A DNA stretch of 64,000 nt. Origin: Iris pallida (lineage: Eukaryota; Streptophyta; Magnoliopsida; Asparagales; Iridaceae). Positions 26,366 through 37,324 of the stretch are shown here, in pieces. Both the position numbers and the translations under genes were made by a program. The notes beneath the pieces were generated by a model. The model made no database searches and was not told where the DNA came from. It saw only the letters and a program-made list of their open reading frames with translations. Location: contig JANAVB010016213.1 in the NCBI GenBank assembly GCA_029216955.1, positions 45,480 to 109,479 of the forward strand, in the 5' to 3' direction. Position 1 is the first letter of the stretch. Each line of letters starts with the position of its first letter.

Positions 26366-27033
26366 TAATAGGTTACAACATATATATATATGATGTAATA
26401 AACACAAAATCAACTATATAAAATTATGAAAATTTCTAAATAAACAAATTAAATATGTTGTAACCTATTTCTCAATAAAATACTAACTTAAGGAATTGCT
26501 CATCATAATTCCAAAATAACAATATAATATAACATAACACTTTTATTATTACATAAATTAATTATTCAGAAAATATTCACTTGGCCTATTAACATGAGAT
26601 ATGAAATATATACGTGTACAATAAACATACACCCATATGGACGTATCTGGACGCACCACATGTCTATATGGGCTTGTATTTGGTTCGGGTCTAGTTCGGA
26701 CTAAATTAGTACAACCGGGTCACCTAAAAGTCAATATTGTAATTAATAAATAAATAAATCACCGGTGGGGGTTAAGTCGCAACTTGGCCTGGTTTTTCTA
26801 GTTAGAACACACCTATGGCTCAGCCTTCCTTACCATAGCTAAAATAATAGTGAAAACACTCGATTATACTTTCCGTGCCATAATTCTTGGCCATCTTGTA
26901 CTCTAAAAGTTGACCATGGCTAAGGTCATATATAATAATAACAATTTAATCAAAAATATTCATTAATTCCATAAACTCCTATTTAAATCAAATAAATAAT
27001 AAAAAATAATTCCAAAAATTTAGGGGTGTTACA
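23588..27033 (-). repeat. 5' LTR of element X
   Basis: This LTR is 3446 bp, starting TGTAACACCCCTAAATTTTT (minus, 27033) and ending GGGGCGTTACA (23588). TATATATA on the minus strand is at 25953-25960. It is collinear with the 3' LTR throughout: GTACGTGCACGT near 24575 and 19655, and GGCAGCGTGTCCGG near 25805 and 20890. Confidence 0.85.
26244..26400. repeat. (TA)n microsatellite in the X 5' LTR
   Basis: TA runs are interrupted by GATGTAATA words. It is shorter than its partner in the 3' LTR, which accounts for much of the LTR length difference. Confidence 0.95.
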
Positions 27034-27038
27034 TCATG

Positions 27039-30000
27039 TCCTTAAGTCGTGGCCTATATCAACCATCGAGTCAAGAAAAAAGCAAAGTACAACCCTCCAA
27101 ATAAATGTTGCACGATACAAAATAAAGCAATAAAATAAATATAGACAATAAATGAACCAGATTGTAACACGAGACAATGTCATGCAATGCAACCTGCAAC
27201 ATGAATAACTATGAGAATAACCATGATCAAGGAAAATATGACTGTAAACCATGTGCACTTGAAATACTGTGTTCAATATGTGGTCGACTGGGGTAATCCG
27301 GCACATCTGAAGAAGGCCATTTATGATTGGAGTATGGCACGACATACGTGAGTTGTATGTGCAATATTTTCGATATGTAAGATCAATTGGGTGTGACCAG
27401 ATACCTACTTGGTATTTCCCTCCCCAAGTCACGAAACAGTAAATAATAATAAGTCGTGATCAATCTACGATAGTCATGATCAATGTACGATAAACAATGG
27501 CAAGTCATGACCAATATACGATAAACAAGTCATGATCACGACTATGAACATGAATCACAACTAAGGAACACAATCATGATCAAGAACCACAATCACATGT
27601 CAAATCGTGTCGCAATATAAAATATGACATGATAAGAAAATATTTGCAATCATAATGTGTTCAAAAAACATATGTATGGAGTGTACTTGCCTCGGGTCTA
27701 AAAGCTGACTTGGTGCCTAGTCCAGAAACCTATTATATATAAAAGTAGGTATTAGGGTTCCATATATTTTCTAATTTATTCTAAAAGAAAACCCAAATCT
27801 ATGCCTAATAGCCAATCCACCATATTTCCAAAACCTAGTCCAAATTATATAGCTCAAAAAGTTTATCTAACTATATTCAAGCCCAAATCCATCTAATTTC
27901 TAAAGACTCCAAAAACCCTACTAGAGCCCATACACTTGCGTCACAATCCAAGGCCCAAACCATTTCTTAATTAACCATTTCCTTTACTTTATTTTTTGAA
28001 ACCAATACCAGATGCCCAAAACCAAAGTCTTAGCCCATCCATTCATCATTTCCTTTTTCTCTTATTCCCTAAGCCAGCCAGTCCAAACTCTGGCCCAACT
28101 GCCATTATCATTCCTATTTATTAATACCTAAACTAATGGCCCGTGGCCTGGCCCAGAGATCCAGGCCCAAACTTGGCCTACATCTACTCTGACCTAGCCC
28201 AAATTCATAATTCATTTCTCTATTTTTCATAAACCAGCCAGTCCAAACCTTGATCCATGAAACCCAGCCCACATCTCTTGATCTCACAAAATCCAAACAG
28301 CTCTCTTCTCTCTCTCTATTCTACTTAACAGAGCCACAACTGACAAATGAAAATACCTAAAATAAAACCCTAGCAGAAGTGGAGTAGGAAGAAGAACATG
28401 AGAAAGAAGAAGAGATGAGAAGGAGGAGGAGAAGACTTACCAGTCCCAAGGAGATGGCAGCTTCTGGCAGCAGAGATACACACGGAGGTAGCGCTAGGCA
28501 TTCGAGGAACGACGGCAAGTAGGGAATATCACCCCGATCTGGCCGATCGGGGAGTGAGGTGGCGGCCAGAATCCGGAAAGGATCTCGACGAGGCTTAAGG
28601 TTGAGTCCGGTCGAGGAACTGACCTACAACTCTTGAAGTGGTGGAGGCGGCAGAGAAAGAACGGTGTCGTCGCCCAGATCTAGAGTTAGGGAAGCCACAA
28701 GGCGGCGGAAAAAGAAGCTGGTGGTCAGATCGATGACTGTCGACGGTTCCGATGGTTGAGGTCACACTAGAGTAAGTGTCCGGCCAGGACTGGACACGGC
28801 TACAGGAGAAAGGAAGACGGCGGGTCTTAGGGTGTGTTTGGTAGGAGGGAAAAGTTGGAGGAAGGAAAATAGATGAGGGAAAAGTGAAGGGAAAATTCAT
28901 TTTCTCTTGTTTGGTATGGAAGGAAAATAGGAAGGAAGGAAAAGTGGAGGGATTACTTTTCCCTCATAACCTAAGAAATCCAATCCCCCAAAAGTGGGAG
29001 GAAAAGTGGAAAGAAAAGTGGAAGGAAAAGTGGAGGCTTGTATTAATTAACAATAATACCCCCACATGAATGTATTATTTATGAAGTCAAATGGTAAATA
29101 AGTATTTTTAATTGAGGGTAGAATTGGTAAATCCTATATTTTTTACTTTTTTTCTTTCCACTTTATCTTTCATACCAAACAAAGGAAAATGCATCTCTTA
29201 TCTTTTCCATCCTTGCTACCAAACACAAAGAAAGGAAATGATCTTTCCTTTCCATATGGAAGGAAAATAAATCCTAATCTTTTTCCTTCTATCCACTTTT
29301 CCATCCTTTCTACCAAACACAGCCTTAGCTGGCTTCCAGGAGGAGCAGAGCCAGTGCTCGAATACAGGGGTCCGGTGGCGATGAGGCGATTCTCTGGCGA
29401 GGCGAAGGAGATCAGAAAGGAGGAGCGGTGGTTCTCTAGTGGCGTAGGGCACAGCTCTAGACACGACGAGCAGAGGTAAACATAGGGTTAGAGTTCTGTG
29501 ATATTAGGGATAGTTGTGTCCTACTTGTAAACAAGTCCACAGGACACAAGAATCAGGGTTGGAATTTTTGTGCGATGCTAGGAATGCCCTGTGTCGTGAC
29601 ACAAGACAGGACACAGTTTAGAAATTTGTAACTGTGGTGTGGTGGTGGTGTGTCTGTGTCCTTCGATTCGGACCCGGGGACACGAGGAAGATGATGTACT
29701 TATAATAGCTAGTTAAACTAATGAAATGGATGTGGTGGATGTGGACACGAACACAATTAGGACACGATCATTAGGACCTCATGGAGATTTTAGAATGATT
29801 AATGCTAATGAGGATTAGTCCTATTTATAGGACAAGGAAATTTGGATTCCAAGTTTGGTAGTTACAAGTTTGTTAGGAAGTTAGTTAGTTTGTTATAAAT
29901 AACTTGATTTAGTCACATGACTAATTAATTAATAGCACATGGCCAACTAACTAATTCTGCAAAGTTCCCATTCTAACCTTTAGGCTAAAGACTATTAGAA

Positions 30001-30208
30001 AATTACCAAAACTAATTATCCTGCCATGGTATTTACAAGAATGACACTATACTCAAATAATTACAGAATTGCCACTCCCTCTTCGTGAGTTCATAATTAG
30101 CCAACTAGTAATCCAGAAATTACTAAAATGCCACTACTAATAATGAATAATATAATAACTAATAAAGAATTTAAAAAAATATTGGACTTTTGGGAAACGG
30201 TAGTTACA
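27039..30208 (-). repeat. 3' LTR of element F, main piece
   Basis: On the minus strand it starts TGTAACTACCGTTTCCC at 30208, directly after a purine-rich tract (CTAAGGTGGGTAGATT, 30209-30224), and runs to the X insertion. With the 18334-18670 piece it would be about 3.5 kb including the MITE. It contains a plus-strand G-rich (minus C-rich) block at 28400-28800 with splice-like CTTAC, equivalent to the C-rich leader of LTR S. I see no gene with a recognisable product. The minus ORF at 28595-28900 is Ser/Pro-rich low-complexity sequence. Confidence 0.65.
28830..29324. mobile_element. Tourist-type MITE (PIF/Harbinger-like)
   Basis: The element is 495 bp, between TTA at 28827-28829 and TTA at 29325-29327. 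Its terminal inverted repeats are GGGTGTGTTTGGTAGGAGGG on the left and, read inward from the right, GGCTGTGTTTGGTAGAAAGG. TTA duplications with GGSTGTGTTTGG termini are the mark of Tourist MITEs. Further inward copies of the terminal motif occur (TTGTTTGGTATGGAAGGAAA near 28907; its complement near 29170). The interior is made of GGAAAA/GGAAGG runs. No transposase is present, so it would depend on a partner in trans. Confidence 0.85.
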
Positions 30209-30224
30209 AATCTACCCACCTTAG

Positions 30225-32450
30225 AAAAATTTTGTCCTCGAAATTTCAAATAGCACGACACGATTAAAAAAATACAGAAATGGCATGAAGTTCAAAATTA
30301 GTTAGGCACGAGTGTGGATATATATTCAATGACTAGGCAATATAATCATAAAGATTTGAAATGACTTAGCAAGACAAAAATTATCGGATAAAATGGCACG
30401 ATCGTTCATGATATAAATTTAGTTAGGCACGAAGTGAAACGAAATCAAGTACTGAGATTTGAAAATATTACGATTAATAATTATCAACAATTAGTCAGGC
30501 ATGAAATAGACGCAAATTTTAGTTGGGACTAGGCAAGATAATGATATACAAGGATTTGAAATAATTTAGCACGATCAAGGTAATTGAATACAGAGATTTA
30601 AAAATAGCACAATTAACATTGATCAAGAATCGGTTAGGCATGAAGGGAAGGTAAAATTTAGTAATGACTAGTAGAATTAAAGTCATTGAGCCACGATCTT
30701 CGAAGCATGATCAGAAATAAAATTAAGGCATGATCGAGATTGGGCCAAAAATATTTGAGTCACGGTTGGAATTTAGAATCTAAGCATGATTAAAATCAAA
30801 ATTATCTGGTTATGATCAAATCATTTGGTTATGACTAAGAATAGCCAAAATGATTTACATAGTCAAAGTCATGTATCAGAACTTAGGCACGATCGAGGAT
30901 CAAAAATAAAAATTTAGGCACGTTTGAAATGTTAAGAGTAGAACCTAAGTATGATTAAGATCAAAATCATTTAGATTGGATCAAAACCAAAATTAATTGA
31001 GCACGATTAGATAGTCATGGCGAGCAAATCACTTGGCCATAACTAAGAATAGTCAAAATTATCTATGATCGATTACAGAATCAAAGTCAAGTATATGATA
31101 AAAAATCAGAATTTAGGCACGATAAAATCGACACCTAATTTAGTCAAAATCACCTAGTCATGGAAAATCATCTAGGCATCAAAATTTTGGCACAATCAGA
31201 ATTTAGCACTAAAATGGTATTGCCATGATCAAGTCATAATACCTATGCACTATTGACTATTGAGAAGGACTAATAATAGTCGGAATCATAATTATCTAGA
31301 TATGATCAAGGAATCCTTTCGTAATGATCAAAGTCATTATTTAAGCACGAAAATGAAATTAAAATCACTCGAAAAAGACCAATAATGAAATCCTAAATAG
31401 TTTAAGCACGATTAAGGATGGAATTGAAACATAGTCAAATCAGAGGATCAATTATGGGAAATGACTAATGATAGTCAAAATCACGACTATTTAGATACGA
31501 TAAGAGAAATACTTTAGGCATTTGGTATGGTGAAAATCTCACTTAGGCATGATCAATCCTAATTCGTTTAGGTGGAATTGAAGTATGGTCAAAGTTGTTT
31601 TAGGCACAATATAGTTCAACCAAATCGTATGGCATGATCAAATACCTAGCCAGAGTTATTTAAGTATAATCAAAATCATCTAGGATTAGAATGATAGAAT
31701 CGAGTCAAGGTAAGGTCAAAATACTAAGTATAGAATGACCTGTCAGTAGAAAATAGACACAATTAAAGGCCAAGTCTAAGCACGATCTAATGCAAAAGTT
31801 TAGGCATAATATAGATGAATCAAAATCGTATGAAATGATTTATGATTGACAAAGGTCATCTAAGAATAGTAAAAAATATTAGTTAGGAGTAAGTCGAAAT
31901 ATAGGCAATAGAATAATTAGTCAATAGGGTCAAGGCTAATAGGCAAGGTCATTTAGAAATGATTGAAGAGTGAAAGTCAAGCACGATTTAGAAATATAAT
32001 CAAAATGGTTGAAACTATTTAGGCACGAAAATAATAGAACCGAAGAAATCTAGTAATAGTCAAAATAAGAATCTAAATCGAGTTACGATCAAAATATAGA
32101 ATCGAAAACTAGTAATATTTCCAAAATTAGAATCCAAATATAGTCGTGGTTAGGAAAGAATCGAAAGCTAGCAAAATTAGAGTTCAGACATTGTAGTTTA
32201 GAGAATCATCGAAAATGATTTTATTGAAAATCAACTGGAAAGGAAAATCTTACTACAAGATAAGAAAAATCAAATGGTTACAAAATATGATAGAAAAGAA
32301 AGGAAAATACAAGAAAATTATCTCACACTACTACAACTACTATGGCTACTACTACAAGGTTCTACTGACCATTATTCCTCAATCACTCCTCTATTTACAA
32401 ATCCACAAATGCAACTAACAGATCATGAATCTATCACTCCATAAGAATCA
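30225..32450 (-). other. Low-complexity filler of element F in the pol position
   Basis: About 2.2 kb between the F gag and the F 3' LTR, where pol would lie, is AT-rich. It is built on scattered copies of TTAGGCACGA (for example near 30300, 30424, 30890, 31118, 32020) with variants such as GTTAGGCATGAAG, mixed with AATCAAAATCAT words. There is no long ORF and no RT, protease or integrase motif on either strand. Confidence 0.55.
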
Positions 32451-32529
32451 AACTCTAGAATCTCCTGTGCAGACAGTCTTTGACTTTATTGTCACCTGAT
32501 CCATAATGGAGGTACTGTCCCAATCTCCC

Positions 32530-33588
32530 TATACACTCATTTTACCTGTGTCCCGATCTCTTACAGAAATTGCAGCTATCCTCACGCTACTTCTAAACAT
32601 GAGCTGGGTCTGGGAATAACTGCTGTATCGGAACCTGGTCCTTAGAAACCTCCTGCTGATCATGATGTCGCTTTGTCGATCCAGGATTACGATCCTTGCC
32701 TTGATCACCATCTCTCTTGCATTTCAGATCAACTTCTACCCTCCGGGCTATGGATACTATATCAACATAGGTACTGACACCATTGGTTATGACATAGATT
32801 CTAATATCTTTATTTAAGCCATGATGAAACCTTTGATCCCTAACTTTAGGATCTTTTACCATGATCTCAGCATATCTACGAAGCCTGCTAAACTCAGCTG
32901 CATACTCATCAATTGTCTTATCACCTTGCTCTAGATTATGAAACTAACTCTCTTTAACATCTCCTTGGCAACAACTGGGAAGAACTTCCTCTTGAATTGT
33001 TTTCTAAACTTCTTCCAAGCCAAATTAGGGTTTGTTAGCATAAGTTTATTCATAAACCAAGTTCTAGCCAAGTCATGGAGTTGGAGTCCAGTGGCTTCTA
33101 TCTTCAAATCATTAGGAAGTCGTACAACTCGCAAAACCCTTTCTATATCTTCTAACCACTCATCAGCATATAATATCCCTTCAGTGCCATAAAACTCTCA
33201 GGGACGCATTTTCTTAAAATCTATAATAATCCCGTCCTTAGGTGCAGAAATCCCATGACCTGCTACTTTATCTATTGCTGCCATGGTTGCTAACTGAATA
33301 CTCTCCATTCCTTCTTTAATATCAGCTATTTGTTCCCGTTGTGCTTCGGCCTGAATCTTATGTGCTTCCATCATTCCTTTAAAAATCTTAAACATTTACT
33401 CCCCTCATAGGCAAATCCTCAGGAATAGGAATAGTCGAATTAGATTCTTGGGTTGGAAGAGATGGAGGAAGTAAAGATGGTGAAGGTGTCATGGTCCTTT
33501 TAGAATTTACTAGACGAGATAAAGACGATCCTCCAGAACTAGTAATGTCCAGATTACGTCTTTGAGTTATTCTCTTTCCTTTAGCCAT
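32530..33588 (-). pseudogene. Gag of element F (chromovirus-like)
   Basis: Gag forms the particle and binds RNA. The frame starts MAKGKRITQRRNLDI at 33588. After a shift at about 33395 it gives MFKIFKGMMEAHKIQAEAQR, a probable helix. The capsid-type gag segment follows (LQLHDLARTWFMNKLM, WKKFRKQFKRKFFP at 32931-33134), then DQRFHHGLNKDIRIYV, and finally a zinc knuckle CNFCKRSGHR-stop-NEC at 32540-32580 with one TAA inside. The C-x2-C-x4-H-x4-C spacing is canonical. No pol follows. A gag-only element with LTRs fits the non-autonomous type called TR-GAG. Several frameshifts and stops make it inactive. Confidence 0.72.
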
Positions 33589-33742
33589 TCTTGAAAGAGA
33601 AGAAAAGATAATAAGATTTTAGGGCAAAATGACTTAGAAATATTAGGGAAACAACTAGTATAAGGAATATATGCATAGGATTTTAATAGTACTCTACTTC
33701 TAGGTATAAGATTATGGACACACACAAAAAAGAAGTAGAAAA
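33589..33742 (-). other. Leader of element F, cut by element E
   Basis: Sequence upstream of the F gag start. No primer site is recognisable. Element E begins at about 33743, so the F 5' LTR must lie beyond the far end of E, outside the window. Confidence 0.4.
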
Positions 33743-34042
33743 TGTTGTCTTTTTTATTGGCACAAGGTACCACAAATCGATTACGCCTGAGAGATCCTGC
33801 GCTGAGGATCCCCGAGTACAAAAAAAAATTCTGGGGAATGGGACGATGGAGATCGAGCGGCAGTTGCTCCTTTACTCCGTTAACACTCCGATTAGAAAAG
33901 TAGGAGAAAACCTAAGAAAATTGCTAACTCTCGGCTCACTGGTAAGAAGTGCAGCAATTTGGCTTTTGAAAATGCTCTCTGTTCTGTCTTTTGAGGAGGG
34001 ATGAGATCCCCCTTTATAGTAGTTCTTGGGCTAGAATGATGT

Positions 34043-34271
34043 TATGTGCCCACATAAGGAAATACGCTGGTTTCTATGTGGGCACATAGTCCTGCTTTGG
34101 GTGCATACAGGCTACAAGATTATGGGTTGGTCGTGGCGTTGACGTGGCCGCATGCTTCGGTGTACGACTGCTCGTGGAGACTGACGTGGCCGTGCGCTCC
34201 GATGCACGTTTTGATCATGGCTTTGACTGGGTCAGGCTTGGGCGCATAGCCATGTCTCAGGCTATGCGCCC
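34043..34271. repeat. Two perfect inverted repeats upstream of the E LTR TATA box
   Basis: TATGTGCCCACATA (34043-34056) pairs perfectly with TATGTGGGCACATA (34075-34088), 14 bp with an 18-nt loop. GGGCGCATAGCC (34240-34251) pairs perfectly with GGCTATGCGCCC (34260-34271), 12 bp with an 8-nt loop. Confidence 0.9.
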
Positions 34272-34279
34272 TCCTTTCG

Positions 34280-34480
34280 GGGGAGCTAGTCTTGGGCGCA
34301 TGAAACTTCACTGGCTGGGTACATGAAACTTCACTGACTGGACACATGGAGCTTCATTGACTGGGCGCATGGAGCTTCACTGACTGGGCGCATGGAGCTT
34401 CGCTGACTGGGCACATGGAGTTTCACTGACTTGGGCACATAGAGCTTTACTGGCTTGGGCGCATGGGGCTTCATTTTCTA
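34280..34480. repeat. 23-24 bp minisatellite in the E LTR
   Basis: About eight units of TGGGCGCATGGAGCTTCACT plus GAC are present, several mutated to GGGCACATGG or GGGTACATGA. It is related to the GCCGCATGGGGCTAGTCTTC array of the A LTR. Confidence 0.85.
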
Positions 34481-34501
34481 AAAAAAATTCATGCTTCTAC
34501 A

Positions 34502-34512
34502 AGACCCCCTTC
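34502..34512 (-). promoter_or_regulatory. Polypurine tract of element E
   Basis: Minus strand GAAGGGGGTCT lies directly before the LTR start TGTAGAAGCATG. This is the position and composition of the plus-strand primer used in reverse transcription. Confidence 0.7.
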
Positions 34513-34863
34513 AATATTTTTGATACTTGAACAAGTTCGAAATACTTTGAAAGAAGCATGGATCGTCTTCTCGTGATGCAATGGGCACATAGCACGGCTC
34601 TCTCCTTTGGCGCATAGTATTTGGCCAGCCTATCAGAGAGATACGACTGTTGAGATCATTCTCGAAATCCGAACTGGCAGATTCATCGGAGCAGAATTTG
34701 AAGCGGTCCGCCCTTCATACGTCGTCTACGTCAGCAAGTGACAGTCGTATAGTGTGCAGGAAGCTGATTCTTTACGTAGGCACATAGGCCATTGTGGACG
34801 TATACAACGCAATGGACGTATAGGCGCATACAACAAGTAGGTGCATAGGAAGTAGCTCGTGCC

Positions 34864-34871
34864 TACAAATA
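34864..34871 (+). promoter_or_regulatory. TATA-like box of the E antisense gene
   Basis: TACAAATA, inside GCCTACAAATAGGC, lies 90 bases before the first ATG of the antisense gene and outside the LTR. Its position between the LTR and the ATG suggests a promoter for the opposite strand. The stretch 34513-34860 before it holds GCGCAT words and no gene. Confidence 0.45.
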
Positions 34872-34953
34872 GGCCCTGAAGGAGAGAGAAACTTCATTAT
34901 TCCCTTCTCTTTGAATTTTTCAGAAAACTTTTCGTCTTCTTTCTTTGAGAACC

Positions 34954-35935
34954 ATGCCTCCAAAGGTCGCCAAGAGATCCGCGAAGGGCAAGGGGGCTGC
35001 GCCGAGTGACTCTCCTCATGTGCCAGCATCCTCGGTAGTCCAGGACCCGATTCTGGGTGAGGACATGCTTTAAAAACAAAGTCTCGAGCGTTAATTTGTG
35101 ACGCTCGGACTTTTCTTCTGCTCGGGCGCTTGCGTCTAAGGAAAGATACTTTTGTGAGCTTCATTATGCGCCGACAGAAGTCATGCGCCAATGCTGTGGT
35201 GTGCTATGCGCCCACATGTTGCCAAGTCATGTACCCTCTAAGCAGTGGCATATTATGCGCCCACGTACTATCCGAGTGTTATGCGCCCACATGTCTCGTT
35301 TTGGGCGCATATCGCTTTGGGCGTATAGCCCTTTGGGTGCATAGGATCTTCGGGACTTCGTTTTTCCTGCAGATTTATGAGTCTGACTTTCTTTCTGTCC
35401 CTTTTCATATTCTGTAGGGATCTGGCTAGCAAATTTCTCCAGGACCGGTATCGGTAATTCTGGGCATGGTGGAAATGCAATACTTGACACACACATCAGA
35501 GAGATCAGGACTCTTCAGGTTTTGGAAGGGTTTTCCTTAGATGGTAGGAAAAACCTTTATACATCGAAGAGTCGGACGGTAGTTGGGCGTCATCGTAAAT
35601 GTTCTGCTTTCACGGTTCTTCAAGTAGGCAGAAGCAACATTATAGATGTTGTTTTAAAGGTATGGTCTCTTGGAGAAATGGGACCACTGCATCCGCAATA
35701 TGGAGGAGAGGAGATCACCATTTGTAGATATTTTAGCATGCTATATTTGCCCTCCTCCATGTAGCTTCTCGAAGGTTCAACAGCCTTATTTGCTTGCTCA
35801 ACAGTAAAATATGACCTCCTTCAAGGGGCACGAAACTACTTTTCGACGAAAGCGTGGTGCTGCCAAGCTGACCAAGCTATGTATTGCTAATGAGTAGCAG
35901 ATTTTTCCTTCTTTTGGACATCAATGTAATCTTTT
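34954..35935 (+). pseudogene. Antisense accessory gene of element E, first module
   Basis: The ATG at 34954, in the good context AACCATGCC, begins MPPKVAKRSAKGKGAAPSDS, a short basic front. A possible splice donor (G|GTGAGG at 35057) precedes an in-frame stop about 15 bases later. Possible acceptors are CCTGCAG near 35370 and TTCTGTAG at 35417. After that, open pieces (35522-35764, GFSLDGRKNLYTSKSRTVVG) have no recognised domain. A short basic end (RRKRGAAKLTKLC) and AATAAA-like sequence near 35955 suggest a second 3' end. GCGCCCACATG-type words at 35160-35350 fall in the presumed intron. I do not recognise the product; the match to the D gene is only positional. Confidence 0.4.
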
Positions 35936-36202
35936 ACTTCTTATCCAGAAGAAGAGATAAAGAACCTTTTATTTTGCTCACGAGATATAGTCCTGTGAAT
36001 GTAACTGATTTTGAATAAATAGAGTACATTCGCTCCATTCTTTGCTTGTGGTATCGGTGGTGCTTTTATTAGAGAGCCAAATACCGTATTTGTGAAAAGG
36101 GTATCCCGGTGGGGAACCCCCCTCTCTTCCTTTTTGTTTGGACCTATTGTCCTTTTGTGCATCCAAAAATACGAGCAAATAGATTGGAATGATACTTTCA
36201 TG

Positions 36203-36387
36203 GACCCATTACCCTTTGGCACACCAGCAGTACGGTAATAGATTTGAAACAAAACCTAACAGAGGTAACATGGTCATGATAGGTTTTATGATCTTGGCGC
36301 CGTGCCTTTCATCTCGGGTTGGGTACAGGTGTTAAGTTAGAAGACTATCAGTATCAGAGGTAATATGGACGTGACACATGATAATCA
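36203..36387. repeat. Hairpin block of element E, first
   Basis: Constant-loop hairpins: AAAACCTA (36251) pairs with TAGGTTTT (36280), 8 bp around CAGAGGTAACATGGTCATG; TATCA (36346) pairs with TGATA (36379). A weak copy of palindrome family P lies at 36203-36241. Confidence 0.7.
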
Positions 36388-36449
36388 ACAGTAGTTTTTG
36401 GTGGAATGGATTTTCTTGTCAAGTTTGGCTTCTTGTCAGGTACTCCTTC

Positions 36450-37212
36450 CTGAAGTGGAGGAAACTTTCTAAGCCTCTTCTTCGACGACCTCTACCGAAG
36501 ATGACGAGATAGCCCAGGAAGTCGTCAGAGCTTTCTACTCGGTGCTGAAAGTGAAGCTTCCTGGAGTCTTGAATCGGAATGCTGCCTTCGGTACTATGAA
36601 GGCTGTTTTTGAATGTCAGGTAGCGGCCCTCAAGAGCATAGTCGGCTATGAGGAGCGGGCCAACACTCTGTGGAAAATTCTGAATGACCTGGAGGGTCAG
36701 ATGGCCAGGTTCTGAGATGCTAAACAGTGGAGCCCGACGTTACTGTTTTGCACAGAGGATGAGGCTTTGATGACGGCTCTTACGGAGGAGAAGGCTATTT
36801 TCCAGGCAAGGAAGGATACCCTTGTTCAAGAGATCGAAGAGGTGGCTGACCAGTATGGCCAATTCAATGCTGTAAGTGAGGCCCATGTTGCCTCGAAGAA
36901 CAAGCTGGCTGTGTAGACCACTGAGAATCACAATCACATTGTGCAGGTCAGAAACGAGATTGCCAGGTGGAAGCTGACTTGAGGGCGGCGACATCTAAAT
37001 ATGAGGATTATTTATCCCAGGCTGCCTTGACTACCACCACTTCTGCCCGTTTAGAAGAGCAGCGGGCAAAGTTGGAGGGGGAACATCAGAGTCTGATTCT
37101 CTTTGAAAATGAACCCGCTCGTCAAGAAGAGGCACGGCGCCGGGCCACTGTGAAATCTGAGGCTGAGATTGCAGCTCTAAGGGATAGCGTCAATCGCCTG
37201 TGTATCCCGTAG
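36450..37212 (+). pseudogene. Antisense accessory gene of element E, C-terminal module
   Basis: It reads EDDEIAQEVVRAFYSVLKVK, then AAFGTMKAVFECQVAAL and ANTLWKILNDLEGQMARF, a segment that aligns with the C-terminal segments of the A and D antisense genes. After a stop near 36715 and shifts, an Ala/Glu-rich helical stretch at 36967-37212 (DEAAR/LEEQRAKLEGE type) closes the gene, probably a coiled coil. The stop is just before 37213, followed by AATAAA at 37288. It is inactive as it stands. Confidence 0.55.
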
Positions 37213-37287
37213 ATTTTGTAACTCTTTTTTCTAGCCGTCACGGCTCCTGTACCCTTTTTTCGTCTTTTGATAGACGCTCAAGTATAA

Positions 37288-37293
37288 AATAAA
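37288..37293 (+). terminator. Polyadenylation signal of the E antisense gene
   Basis: AATAAA in the context AATAAAGAATCT, 75 bases after the stop. D has AATAAAGAATTT and A AATAAAGAGTAT in the same place. Confidence 0.55.
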
Positions 37294-37324
37294 GAATCTT
37301 TTTAGAAGTGAATATGGTTTTGTG

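Larger units (their letters stand above)
33743..34501 (-). repeat. 3' LTR of element E
   Basis: It starts TGTAGAAGCATG on the minus strand (34501), shared with A, right after a purine tract, GAAGGGGGTCT (34502-34512). TATAAAG is at 34012-34018. The lower end is placed at TGTTGTC (33743) by analogy with A; it could be off by some tens of bases. It contains a 23-24 bp minisatellite and strong inverted repeats. Confidence 0.65.

Noticed and set aside
28595..28900. Minus-strand Ser/Pro-rich ORF as a host gene
   Set aside because: It lies within the F LTR, spans the MITE boundary and has only low-complexity composition.
36285..36305. TTGGCGCCGTGCC as a primer binding site
   Set aside because: It is on the plus strand inside the antisense-gene region, away from any LTR end.
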